A stretch of DNA of 64,000 nt from Calvatia gigantea (taxonomy: Eukaryota; Basidiomycota; Agaricomycetes; Agaricales; Lycoperdaceae), in assembly GCA_025093985.1 (NCBI GenBank), contig JACAAK010000007.1:806001-870000 (forward strand), in the 5' to 3' direction. The position numbers and the translations under genes are program-made. The notes beneath the pieces were generated by a model, which saw nothing but the letters and a program-made list of their open reading frames with translations, was not told where the DNA came from and did not search any database. Of this stretch, positions 33,958 through 45,827 are shown piece by piece (within the stretch, counting starts at the first letter, position 1; each line of letters begins with the position of its first letter).

Positions 33958-34786
33958 TCAATATGTGTTGAGAAGGTCTAGTACCGGTACACATGGCACG
34001 AAATCATAGGTGGATTTCAAACCTTCAGATACCGGCGACGAAGCGAGAGCCATCCACTGTCGTGTTTGGTCGTGCGATCTTCGGTACACAAATTTCGCAC
34101 TGGGGTTCATTCCTGAATCAGTCGTCAGCCACGCCAACACATACCTTCGCACGTTTAGGGAACGGTGGTGGATTTTAGAGTTGGTATCCGGGAGTGATAT
34201 GCCCACAGCCACACGGAAAGGTGCACCGAGTAGGCTGATCCTACACTTACACCCCACTCTCTTCAGAATTCGTCTGTACGGTAGATTACGGTGGGCAATA
34301 GCGAAATGTACACCAGAATCCAAGGGAGCGGTGGACGTGAGATCCTCAGGCGAAGCTGCGACTAAGCACATGGACAGAGCCGAGCGCTTGATCAATGGTT
34401 TGTGGTACCGCACTGTTAGTTGAAGTTCATGAATTAACGGAGTCCGGTTAATAGAAAAAATTCAAACAAAAGGGGGGATGAGGAATAGAACATGAAGCCA
34501 CAGGTGCGCTGGCGAGAAGAGGAAGAGAAGTAACAGAAAAACGTCAGAGATGTGTTGAGACAGGAGATAACACTCGAAGCAGGTGTGAACGTATTTGTAT
34601 CAAAACTACACCGCGCTATAGTGGACCAGCAATTGTAAGTCGGGTTCTGGAAAATCCCCCTCATTCCCACAACTAAAATTGGGATGGCAGGAAAGGAGGC
34701 GCAAACAAGGACCTTAAGAGACAGGCCAAGGGAAAAGAGCTGACCAGGTCATGGGTATGAGTGGGGACTTACAGTCATGCCACCCA
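33958..34786. other. Overlapping open frames on both strands, no recognisable product
   Basis: A minus frame (34413-33958, 151 codons) and a plus frame (34010-34423, 137 codons) overlap almost completely. Neither resembles a known protein. At most one is real. Confidence 0.3.
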
Positions 34787-35552
34787 CTAATTGTTTGAGT
34801 CTGATAGGTGCCGTCTTCGACGCGGTTCTGTGATCTGGACCGAGTCGGAGTTGACCCTATGAAACAAAGCAATCAAAGACACGATCTGTCCCTGCACCAT
34901 GTTTTCTTCACGAATGCTCGGGGCGTCACTTGCAAACAGGATCAGATCAAATTGAGGGTCGGGTAATAATCCTGGTTGGCAGTTGGAAGACATTCTGTCA
35001 TCGCCAAAATAATCGATTAGGTGGTCCATTCACAGCCTGGATCGCTATCCGGGCAATTCGTTCGGCAGATTACGAGTGTCAGAGTAAAGAAGCGTGGTTA
35101 GATTGATGAACTTATCGGAGACCATTTGGTCGATAGTTCCGAGTCGTGGGCAAAGAATGAGGCTACCGCTGAGTAGTAGTGTCAAATTTATGACAGACAG
35201 GTGAGTCATGACCCCGTGGTCAGTGGGTAGGATTCTAGGCAGGTGTTCTTTGAAGAAGTGAACCAGTTGGTAAATCATCCGAGTGGCCGTGTGTTTTCGA
35301 CACCACATCAGGTTTCCGTCAAATTGGCTCAGTTTGAAGGGCGCGCAAACATATATCTGTTTGTGGGTTGATAACAAAAGTCGATAGCACTTTTCTTTCT
35401 TGACCGACTGGTTGCACTCTGTAGCTATTGTGTATGTACTTGTTTGTTTTGCTCACGGCTCCGAATTTGCCTACGTGTTTGACTGAGTCTTGAAATCCAA
35501 ATAGATATGTCAGCAGCACAGCCACTTCAGTGCTCATAGCCACGGACCTCCT
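34787..35552 (-). CDS. Unidentified minus-strand gene divergent from KIN17
   Basis: An ATG near 35552 opens MSTEVAVLLTYLFGFQDSVK. After a probable intron the frame continues as KKEKCYRLLLSTHKQIYVC, FKLSQFDGNLMWCRKHTATR, MIYQLVHFFKEHLPRILP and TTLLYSDTRNLPNE. Further blocks are ARIAIQAVNGPPN and FDLILFASDAPSIREENMV. Composition is coding-like over 700 bp, but the frame changes near 35040 and exon borders are not resolved. No domain is recognised. The start would lie only about 57 bp from the KIN17 start codon on the other strand, giving a compact divergent pair. Confidence 0.4.
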
Positions 35553-35609
35553 CCAAGCTTTGCTCTTACCGCCATCTCCAGCTAAATCTTGACCATATAT
35601 TGAGTTGAA

Positions 35610-36701
35610 ATGCCTCGTGCAGAAGGTATGCATTGGCTTTAATCTGCAGGGAAGAATAACTCTAACTTATGCTCCTTTCGAAACAGTGGGTACGCCGAAG
35701 TATGTTGCCAACAAGATGAAGTCCAAAGGCTTGCAGCGCCTGCGGTGGTTTTGCCAAGTCTGCCAGAAGCAGTGCCGGGACGAAAACGGATTCAAGTGTC
35801 ATTCACAATCTGAAGCTCATCTGAGGCAGATGCTGGTTGTTGGCGAACATGCTGGAAGTCATATTGCTAACTTCTCTGCCGAATTTCAATCTGAGTTTGT
35901 GAAATTACTCTCGCGAAGGTGCGTGGTTCCCCTCTTTTTCCGTCGGTATTTGGTTGACAAGTTGCTCGTATGGATAGATTTGGCACAAAGCGTGTTTTGG
36001 CCAATCGAGTGTATCAGGAGTACATTTCGGATAAGCAGCATTTACATATGAATGCAACCCGTTGGGTGACATTAACGGAATTCGTGAAACACCTTGGACG
36101 GACTGGGGTTGCGAGGGTGGATGAGACAGAGAAAGGGTGGTTCATCGCATGGATTGATAGCTCCCCGAAGGCCCTGGCTAAAGCGGTACGTTCTCTGCTT
36201 TCCAATCTAGCCCCGAACTCAGGTTTCTTTTAGGAAGCCAGCATGAAGAAGGAGCGTGCAACCATGTCCGACGAAGCTCGTGAGCGAATGTTGATTGCGG
36301 AACAGATTGGGCGCGCAAAGTTGGAGACGGCTGAAGAAGAGGGTTCCAAATCTGATTCGGGATCTCCACCTGTGGAAGAGGGCTTGAAGAGAGACGAGGG
36401 GGAAAAGGTTGTGTTGTCTTTATCAGCTAAAACTCCTGGGGCATCGTCGTCATCCTCGTCTGGATCTGGGCAAACAACAGCAGCCGTTGGCTTGAAATTA
36501 AATCCCCTGAAAACCATTGCCAATCCGCTGAAACGGCCGAATGTTTTCAAGACGGCAACTGCAGTTTCGAGTTCAGCAAACAACAATGAAAAGGTTAATG
36601 ACAAGAAGAGGCCTGCGGCGGCCATGTCTGCCGCTGAGAAATTAATTCTGGAGGACCAAGAACGCAAAAGACGACGGATGGAAAGGGAGAGCACGGTGTA
36701 G
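35610..36701 (+). CDS. KIN17-like DNA/RNA-binding zinc-finger protein
   Basis: ATG 35610 opens MPRAE, joined to VGTPKYVANKMKSKGLQRLR. A C2H2-type finger follows (CQVCQKQCRDENGFKCH with a later His in SEAH). Next is the Kin17 winged-helix region: EFVKLLSRR joined to FGTKRVLANRVYQEYIS, HLHMNATRWVTLTEFVKHLG, ARVDETEKGWFIAWID. This matches human KIN17 closely from the first residues. KIN17 is nuclear and linked to DNA replication, repair and mRNA processing. The C-terminal half is Lys/Glu/Ser rich and ends KLILEDQERKRRRMERESTV. The human C-terminal KOW-type tandem domain is not visible, and the protein is about 310 residues against 393. Four exons, frame intact. Confidence 0.93.
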
Positions 36702-37129
36702 GCCCGCAGCAGATTCCTGTATATATTTTCCCTCTATTGTATGTCGTACACCATAATTATCTCCTGGTAAATTTCTTTGGGTATCTGGAACAGGAGGACA
36801 AGGAATCCGAAGATGGCCTTCTGTCGCCGTGTGGGAACGTGTTAGGCTAGAACCTTGAGGCATGCGGTGGCCGGCCGCCGCCCATGCCTAAATGTCGGTA
36901 TGAAGCTGAAGTTGTAAGCTGAACGCAAGCCTCACGGTTGCAAAGTGACCACTTGGTCGATTGTCGCCCTCGAATCCCTTTGTACAAATTGGTCGTGTTA
37001 GCCTGCACAACCCTGAGACTTGCCCCCATTCTTTGCTTCGGTAATCTCTCCACCTTTTTGCGCGCTCAATAAGCCATCACTGACACGACTTAAAATGTTG
37101 TTTGCGGCCAGTGTCTTGCACGCACCACC
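36702..37129. other. Spacer upstream of the GH5 gene
   Basis: This contains the KIN17 3' end and the GH5 promoter. No gene is seen. The GH5 start codon has a strong CCACCATGG context. Confidence 0.45.
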
Positions 37130-40100
37130 ATGGCTCAGTACGGCCAGGTTCCAACATCGGACATCGGTCCCAGCCCACAGCCCGACTTTGCGACGCCGTT
37201 ATTCAACCGCTCAGATTCATGGGATGCTCAACGTCTTTATGACTCGGTAAGGTCGCGCCAACACCCGAGTTAATTGAATATTTGACAAGCCCCGTTTTAG
37301 TCCCGAACTACACCAGCTAAAAGATTGTCTCCAGACTTCGCTCATGCACACGGTCCGCTACCAGCTCCTAAACGAACGCGGCGGTGGCTCCTTATAGTGG
37401 GTCTACTTTGCCTCGCTGCCGTGATCGCCGTCGCCGTCGCCGTCCCGCTGGTATTGACCAACCGCAAGAGAGAGGCTAGCGGTGGCTCAAATGGCCCGTC
37501 TTCTGGTGGTACTAGTTCGGGAGGAACCTCGGGAAAGTCTGACAGTGTCATTGTCATGGAAGACGGGACCAAGTTCACATATCAGAACCCTTTTGGAGGC
37601 GACTGGGCTTCTGATCCCAAGGATCCCTTTGGGTCAGGGGGGAATGCCCAGAGTTGGAGTAAGCGGATAGGGGCTGAGGAATGGGTTTGGGGCGAAGATG
37701 TCGCTCGAGGTGTCAATCTTGGGTGAATTTAGAACAACGTCCGCAAAAATAATCTACTAACATGATCAATTCTGCGATGTCCGGCTCAGTGGTTGGCTAG
37801 GCACGTGTTTTCTGGGCATGGTCTATCTTGAACACGGTTACTGACGAACACCGAAATCTCCAGTCACTGAACCTTTCATTTGCCCAGGCCTATATGAAAA
37901 GTATGTCAATCGTAGCGGTGCACCTGTGGTCGATGAATGGTCGTTATCTCTCGCTATGGGAGCCAATCTAGCTCAAGAAATGGAAGAACACTACAAAACT
38001 TTCATCGTGCGTGATCAACTGAGTCAAAGGTTAGCTAATTGATATAACACGCTTTCCGTCGCAGACCGAGAAGGATTTTGCCGATATCGCTGGTATGAAC
38101 TACTTCTTGTCTTGTCCGACGAGCTAAGCAGTCAACTATTTCTCCAGCCGCGGGTCTAAACTGGGTGAGAATTCCCATAGGATTCTGGGCCATCGAGGCG
38201 ATCAACGATGAACCATTCTTGGTCGGGACCTCATGGGAATACTTCCTCAAAGCGTAAATGACTGTCCTTTCCTCTTGTCGGCCGACGTTGAGCATTTTCC
38301 GCTTTAGAATCCAATGGGGCCGAAAGTATGGTATCCGCATCTACCTTGATCTGCACGCTCTTCCTGGAAGCCAGAACGGATGGGTGCGTTTTTTGAGTAG
38401 ATCTATCGCTCTAGGAACCTCCTGACCACCGTTCATTGGCAGAATCATTCTGGGAGGAGTATGGCTCGTTTTTTTCCGTTCACACCGAACATCCGGGCTG
38501 ATATCCTCTCCGTGCTATAGGTGGTTCTGTCAACTTGTGAGTAGATCCTTTCTTCCTGGAACTAATAGAACCTTCCATTCATGCTTGCGTGCAGTATGTA
38601 CGGAGTGATGGGCATCGCCAACGCCCAGCGGACGCTCACATACCTCCGGATACTCACAGAGTTTGTCAGCCAAGACCAGTACCGAGATGTTGTCGGAATG
38701 TCGGTGTTTTTTCCCAGTCTCCCTCTTCCGCACGGGTGCATTACTCACGCCTCGTTGTTTCGTTAGCGTGGGTATCGTTAACGAGATTCTGTGGGGTACA
38801 GTAGGTCAAACGCCAGTGCAAAGCTTCTATCTCGCCGCATATGAAGAAATCAGAAAAGCAACGTATGCCTTAGTTTGTCCATGTCCTGGTTCCATTTCTG
38901 ATGGCTCTACCCTCATTCGCGATTGGGTTCCTTTTCTCAGAGGAACCGGTGTCGGTGCAGGTCCTTACGTTGCAATTCATGAAGGCTTCCAAGGGGTAGG
39001 CATTTCTTCGGAAAATTAGATCATTTGGGTTGCTTACAGAGTATTTCAACCTACTAAAGCCTGCGATATGGGAGGGGTGAGTCGACACCCACTTCAGTAT
39101 TAGTATATAACGATAGTCTAATCTTGAGATAGGTTCTTATCGGGTGCTGATAGACTCATGCTCGACCAACACCCAGTATGTAACTTTAATAAGGAATCGC
39201 GAAAGAGACAGTCTAACCTCATCTAGTATCTCGCTTTCATGGGCGACCATACGACCCCGTATGTGAATATGAAGAACTGCAACTATTTTCGTGCTTTGCT
39301 CAAAATATTCACTTCTAGACCTGAGGCCATGGCTATCAGACCTTGGTCAGTTCTTCTCATCGCTGATTTTTCCTTGAAGACCGGCTGATCCAGATGCATC
39401 AGTTCCTGGGCTATTGCCACAAACCAATCCCAGAAGGCTTTCGGTGTGACAGTTGGTGGCGAATTCTCAGCAGCTATTAATGATTGCGGTCTCTGGTAAG
39501 GCCAGTCCCCCGCTCCCCCGCTTGTCGATCAGACCTGATGAACAATCGGTTTGGTTTGGACTGAGTGGGATTGGTGAACCTCGATTGAGCATTGACTTCT
39601 TGAATTTTCCCTTTCCAGGTTGAGTGGTATTGGATCAACGCCCGGATATCCCGATTGCAAGCCATGGGATGACTGGAGCGTGAGTGCCACTTACTAATTG
39701 GAGCTTCATACGCGGCGACTGATGACTTGCCTATTGGTTATGCCTTGCTTGATTAAAATAGTCATATACCCCACAAACGATTCGCAGCTCTGAAACAGGT
39801 GACCTTGGCTTCCATGGACGCGTTACAGAATTTCTTCTTCTGGACGTGGAAGATTGGGAACTCGACCGTGTTGGGCACTTCGTCGAGCCCAATGTGGCAT
39901 TACAAGCTCGGACTGGAAAAGGGGTGGATTCCTAAAGGTGTGTTGGCCGCTTTCGGAATGACATGGCTGGTACTGTTCTGTGTGAACGGGCAACTGACTA
40001 TTTTCTTCCAACTATAACGGGTATTTTTCCGACAAAAACCAGACCCTCGAGAAGCTACTGGGCATTGCGCTTCTGTTCTGGGATCAGCACAAATTTTCGA

Positions 40101-40633
40101 TGGAGCTTACCCGGCCACAGCTACAGGAGGTGTAAGTCTGCCACGGTTGTCGATGGTAGGTTGATTTCGTGCAGCTTATTTCCCCATGTGCTTCAATAGG
40201 CCGGTGCGGGAACCATTGTCCCTACACAAGTAGCTTCTCACGCATTTCCGCCCACGACTCTGGGTCCTTCTTTCTCGGGAACACAAATATCTCTTTTGCC
40301 AACCTACACGCCTACGGGGTCCCTCAAGACTCTACCTGCACCTACCTTCACAGCGGCGCCCTCGGTTAACGTTGGCAATGGATGGAAAAATCCTTCCGAC
40401 AAGGACCTTGCATATGTGTAAGCCAAATTCTCTCTTTACTGTCACGATTCGACCACATCTATTTCCAACGTTAACAGGCCTGTCGCTGGATGTCAATACC
40501 CAGAGTGAGTAATGATTTTGTTTCTTTTTCCCCCCGCTTATGCTGCGACTTGTGACTCAATCGCTTGTCTAGTGTCTGGAATGCAGTGAATGCCTCCTTA
40601 CCGGGTAGCCCTTGCAATGGTGGCGGGCGATAG
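37130..40633 (+). CDS. GH5 exo-beta-1,3-glucanase, type II membrane protein
   Basis: This enzyme should cleave glucose from beta-1,3-glucan ends in the cell wall. ATG 37130 opens a cytosolic tail (MAQYGQVPTSDIG) and a transmembrane anchor (LLIVGLLCLAAVIAVAVAV). A Ser/Gly linker follows, then the catalytic domain: ARGVNLGGWLVTEPFI, LNWVRIPIGFWAIE, IRIYLDLHALPGSQNGWNHS, VVGIVNEI with the likely acid/base Glu, and VTVGGEFSAAINDCGLW with the likely nucleophile Glu. Next come ASMDALQNFFFWTWKIG and a Ser/Thr/Pro-rich C-terminus. NLGGWLV is assembled from an 11-base microexon (37790-37800) followed by a GC-AG intron. An extra C at 39783 shifts the frame between SYTPQT and AALKQVT; alternatively a GTG acceptor at 39799 would skip that segment. 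About 20 introns. It lies upstream of a transporter gene on the same strand. Confidence 0.88.
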
Positions 40634-41738
40634 CCGCATATCATTCCACAAATATTTTCGTAAGCCTTGAGAGTATTTTCCTTTTCTTGTCCTCATTGGT
40701 TTCTGTACCCCTGAACACTAGTTCTTATCAGATTGTACCGTGGCCTGTGGCTTCCCGCCGAACATTCATGATATCTATAGAGGCTCTGCCATGCTTTTTC
40801 TGGACATGACATTTCTTCGCTATTCGTACATATGTATCACCTTGTGGATCAAAGTACCGTTACCCTCACGCCAGTTAATTGTTTGCATGTGCAGAGCGCT
40901 TAACACTTGTACGCAAAACGAACGGGTGAAACCACAATATTCAAAACAGACTACGGCATGTGATGCACCTTGCATATCAGTCCCGGACTTCCTACCAAAT
41001 TCGCTTATCAGACCTGCTCCTCCGCTTCTGAGGATATATTGGTTTGTGGGATAGTTATTCCCACCGCTGACACAGAAGGTGTTTATTCATACACAGTCCA
41101 CTCACAGCGGCATAAAATGCCATGTTGGTCTTTCAAGACGTGTTTACCCTGTGAGACCACCTGATGATGGAGGTCCTTAAAGCATTCCCAAGCAGCGACC
41201 GCTTAACCAATAGAACACACCTGTGACCTGAAGAACCGTTACGACAGTGCCGAAACGAGTGGATCATAGTGCTCTTCCTTAATGATAACTGTGTATTAGT
41301 GCTTATTCCACTTTTTCTTTTTCTGGACTCAAGTCATAAAGATATACTAGCCGCTCAAACGCTCAAGCGTCATTGCTGATAGCTTGCGGTCCCAACCCCC
41401 GACAGCACACTCATAGTGTTCGGGACATCCAATCGCCGGTGACCCTCGACATTCTTAGTTCTTCTCACATCCAACCCCCCAGACTGGAGCAGACTCCTCA
41501 ATGACGCTGATTGGTATATGATTAGCCGCCACAGCTTCTCAACTCCTTTAGCCATGAGATACAGACTTCTTCCGCTTCGGCCCGCTTCTGTTGCCACAGG
41601 AGGAGCACTGATCATTTGTTTCGAGTAATCCGGTTTATACTTTCTTGGCTTCTTACTTCCAGCACAAGATCAACGCTCGTGCATTGCTCAAAGTACGAAC
41701 CCGTTGCTGAACGTACTTAGCTATACCTTATATCAGCA
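40634..41738. other. Spacer between GH5 and MFS genes
   Basis: Plus frames 40740-41054 and 40970-41164 overlap and show no domain. No gene is supported. Confidence 0.4.
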
Positions 41739-44323
41739 ATGCACACGGCCAACGCTGATATCGCCGCCATGAACAATCCCAGTGATGATGACCCAAAGAT
41801 GAAGGTATCGTTGGAAGAGGTTCACAAAGGTTCAGATCGAGGAACAACCGAAGAGTCCGGGAAAGAGATGGCCGTTTATGACGAATTACCCCCAGCTGGA
41901 TCACAGGAAAGAATCACAGCAGAGAAGAAATTAGTACGGAAGTTGGACATGAGGGTCCTTCCAACCATTTTCGTTATTTACATCATGAACTATATTGATG
42001 TGCGTGTCACTTTCTTCCGGTACATGCGGGGGGAGATAACATTAGGTTCAATTTCAGAGGAATGGCATCACAACTGCGCGGTTGAAGGGTATGCAAGAGG
42101 ATTTGAGAATTAACGGTACTGGCTCACCAAGTTCAGCTGAACGACCAGGCTAACTTTTGTTCATAGACGTACAATATGCTACTGTGATAGCCATTCTCTT
42201 TGTTACGTATTGCCCAGCTCAGATACCTTCGAATATGGTAAGTCGGATTTCGAGGACGAGTGCAAAAACTCAGTGACATCATAGCTCCTGAACATCGTTA
42301 CAAGGTGAGGGACCAGAATATCAGTAATATTTGTTGCTAATCTTTTAGGCCTTCTTGGTATATTGGCGCATGTGTTGTTGGTTGGGGCTTGACGAGCCTA
42401 CTTACCGGAGTATGCACACCCTTGTCTACGGATTTGGCGCGAACCTAAATTACGCACCTACATTCAGGTCACGAAAAATTTCGCTGGCATCTTGGCTTGT
42501 CGAGTGTTCATCGGCCTGCCAGAAGCGGCGTTCTATCCGGGAGCTATCTATCTCCTGTCTCGTTGGTATACCAAGAAGGTACGTTCTCTTGTTTACTAGC
42601 ATGATTTATCACTGACTAGGAATTAGGAATTAGCTTTTCGTTCTGCGGTCCTATATGCTGGTCTCTTGATATCTAATGCTTTTGGCGCTGTGAGTTATTT
42701 TCGAGGAAATTGGATCTGGTATTGAGAAATATAGTTAATCGCTGCCGGTATACTGTCCAATATGGAGGGAAGACGTGGAATCCGTGCTTGGAGATGGTAT
42801 GCATTGTCTATGCTCAAGTTTTACTTGGCTTATGGCGTTTTTACTAGGCTCTTCTTTATTGAGGTGTGCAGAGTCCCCCTTCATTTTTGGTTAGGTTCAG
42901 CTCATTAGTTTGTCTAGGGCGCTATCACGATGTTTATTGGGCTGAATAGCATGTAAGGACGCGACTTTCTCTGTGTACGGAAAGACTCACCATTTTTATA
43001 GGTGGCTACTACCCGACTACGTTTGCTTGTCTAATTTGCTAAGTCAAGCGTACTTGAATATCTGACACTTCACGTAGCCAAACAATACGAGATGGTTGTC
43101 CAAGAATGAACTCAGGCTCGCTCAAGCACGGCTATCCGAAGATGCAGGAGAGGCTGATAAAGATAACGCGGAGGATTCGTGAGTGTGTCCCTGACGTTGT
43201 TAAAACATTCTCATTTGAAAAACCAATCAAGGCCATTACAAGGCCTGAAAATGGCTATCAAGGATCCTTTGGTCCTACTCTTTGCAATCATGACGAGTGC
43301 TCAATTATTAGGCCTCAGTTTCGTCCAATTCTTCCCTACGTAAAATCACGTTACTCCCCTAAAAAGCTCAAAGTTTACGACCAGGCGTATATTAGGTTGA
43401 CGCAAACTCTCGGCTTCGACACAACTGTGACCCTGTTACTAGCAGCGTAGGCGACTCTTCACCCAGAACCCGGTGATAACTCACGCACTTACAGTCCCCC
43501 TTGGGTCCTTGCCTCAATAGTGTGTTGTTTGAATGCATGGCATGCAGGTAAGATGATGGCGACCCTGCCTTCTATCGCTATTGTTGATAGAATCGACCTA
43601 GATCGGACGGGCGAGCGCTACTTCCACATCGCGGGTTGGTGGTGGGGAGTGATCGTTGGATTTATCATCGGGCTGTCTACAATGTCGGTCGCAGGACGAT
43701 ATGTGTCACTATTCTTGATGGCATGTGGTTATGCTGGTTAGTCAGTTTCGGCTAATCGCCAAGCCGAGGCTCCTAAACCGTTCTTCAGGTTTTGCAATGA
43801 CCCTAGTATGGGTGTCGAACGCGGTTCCCCGACCACCTGCGTAAGTTCCAAGTCCGAACACAATACCTATTTAGAAAACAATGAACCTATCACCAGCAAA
43901 CGAGCTGCAGCCATTGGAATTGTGAATGGTTTCGGGAACCTCGGCAATGTGTGAGTCACTATGAGGTTGAATCAGTAAACAACTACTGACTGCAATTCTC
44001 GGTTTTCAGGATGGGGTCTTATACCTGGAAAGCTGCTTGGGGACCCGAATATCATCCCTCGATGGCCATATCCCTTGGTGCACTCGTCATTGCTTCATTA
44101 TTATCATTGGGTAAGTTTTCTTGCGTGTCGATTCTATCCAACATATCAAGGTGTTGTAGTCATTCGTCAAATGCTTGTCAACAAGAACAAGAAGCTCGAT
44201 GCCGACGAAAATGCTGCTATGGAAGGTGCTAACCGGGCCCGGGTTGAAGAAGCCGCACGCCTTGAAGGCTTGACCTTGGAGCAAGCACTGGAAAGAAGGA
44301 AAGGGTACCGTTATCTGTATTAG
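41739..44323 (+). CDS. MFS transporter, allantoate permease (Dal5) family
   Basis: A plasma-membrane anion/cation symporter of the fungal Dal5-like group, whose members carry allantoate, nicotinate, pantothenate, biotin or similar acids. The substrate is not predictable here. ATG 41739 opens a hydrophilic N-terminus. Then come EKKLVRKLDMRVLPTIFVIY with NYIDRNGITTARLKG (the conserved first loop), VQYATVIAILFVTYCPAQIP, SWYIGACVVGWGLTSLLTGV, RVFIGLPEAAFYPGAIYLLS, RWYTKKELAFRSAVLYAG and WLFFIEGAITMFIGL. A central loop (NELRLAQARLSEDAGEAD) leads to GLKMAIKDPLVLLFAIMTSA, the second helix bundle and a charged C-terminus ending ERRKGYRYLY. All twelve helices appear to be present. About 19 short introns, all phases consistent, frame intact. 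The tandem GAATTAG at the exon start near 42625 makes two acceptors possible; only the second keeps the frame. Confidence 0.9.
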
Positions 44324-45228
44324 CCAGGAAAGTAACGTCGCTTACGAAGCCTCCACGCTCACCGAGCAGTTGTATTTCAATATCGATATGAAATGTCCTT
44401 TCGTACGCAGTAATCTCTACTTGCTCCAGGAGCCTTAGGGCATTGTTTACAGCTGCGACGGGCCTTCTCTGTCGTTACCAGCCGGAATTACGGCTAAACA
44501 ACCGCTAATGCCAAAGTATCCCCACGAGTCTCGCGGTCCATGTTGTGAGATTCACCGTTCCTTGTAGAAATCCTCCTTTGAACCACCACCAGCTCTTGAG
44601 TTTGATCATAAAACTTTTGCTCATAGTTGGAATTTAGGCTCCGAGTTTGGTGATCGCGATTGCATTACCCACAATCCCCGTATCTCGGATCTCGCACATA
44701 TCGGAAATCATATGACCGTACTGCTCACTGGCACAACAAGGTGAGAAAGAATCGACTTCTCATTCTTGTGCAGGTTAAGTATCGTAATGGTAGTGGGATG
44801 TTTTCCCAAGGTCCGGCTCCTGGAGAAATGATGGAATCTGATGGAGGGGTGATATTATAGCTTCTCACACGCAAGCCACAAATCCTTTCAGCACTGCTGT
44901 TCGTTAGGACCTTTCTTCCGATCTTTGTCAGACGTTTAATAGTGGGACGGCTAACTTCTATCTGTCGGACTCAGCTGTTGCAAATAAGCTAACATATAGC
45001 TCAGTTCGACTCGCGCATCTGCCGAAGTCGGAGTGCCACAGGAGGGATTCTTATGTACGCGAGCAACTATATTTGCTGCTAACGCAATTCCGATCAGACT
45101 GGTGAGTTACTAAACTACCTGATATATCTCTACGATAAAGCGTCAGTCATACTATCCTGAGGTTCGCGCGCGCCAAACCTACCAAGAACGAAGTTGATCA
45201 AGGATAGAGCCCCACCACCGTCATAGCA
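44324..45228. other. Convergent spacer
   Basis: This lies between the stop of the MFS gene and the stop of the minus-strand GNAT gene. No gene is seen. Confidence 0.45.
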
Positions 45229-45827
45229 TTATCTGGATTTCCCTAACTCCATGCCCATCCACACGTTATCGTCTTTCACCCCTTCGTCTGCCTTAATATG
45301 ACGGAAACCAATCGAGGTATATAGATTGATGGCTCGTTCGTTGCGCTGGGCCACCTGAAGTAGAAGTATCTGACCAGCTCTTGGATTCGCTCCACCGTCA
45401 GCCCGAATCCATTCCAACCCAGCGGCAGTCATCTCCTTCCTAATCCCTTCCGTCTGTGACCAGGATGTACCCAAACACCCATCAAGAGGTAGTAATTGAT
45501 GTCCCCCTGCACCGCACGAGGGGGACTGAACCCAAATTTCTGTAGGACCTTTGGGCCGGCAACCGTGATCACCCCCACCCATTTGTGCTGCCAAGATAGT
45601 CTCTCCGACGACTGGAAGGAAGCAGCAGCGATGATGGTAACTTTATCCCGAGACTGGAGCCGAGCTTTCCATTGCTCGTAGCTCAGAGACAGCTCCCGTT
45701 CGTACGATGACGAGAAGCAGTGGGGATCAGTCTTAACGGCTTGCAAACGCAATTCTTTGTATTGGACGATATGATGCTGTCCCGGTATAGATGGAATGGA
45801 ATATACTGTGTAGGTTGGATTGTCCAT
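45229..45827 (-). CDS. GNAT-family N-acetyltransferase, one-base frameshift
   Basis: A single-exon gene. ATG 45827 opens MDNPTYTVYSIPSI. The family's core is clear: YKELRLQAVKTDPHCF, WVGVITVAGP, INYYLLMGVWVHPGHRRKGL (strand 4 and the acetyl-CoA loop, here GHRRKGLG for the R/Q-x-x-G-x-G/A motif). After a frame change follow EMTAAGLEWIRADGG, ILLLQVAQRNERAINLYTSI and GFRHIKADEG. The two halves are in different frames, and one missing base at about 45438 inside a GGAAGG context explains it. The substrate is unknown. It is about 198 residues when the frame is continuous, normal for the family. Either a recent null allele or an assembly deletion. Confidence 0.8.

Noticed and set aside
33958..34423. 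Pair of overlapping 137- and 151-codon frames as a gene
   Set aside because: They are antisense to each other, neither resembles a family, and no splice or start logic supports either one over the other.
43180..43270. Frameshift in the MFS gene after AEDS
   Set aside because: The acceptor AATCAAG before GCCATTAC gives SPLQGLKMAIKDP in phase; the gene is intact.
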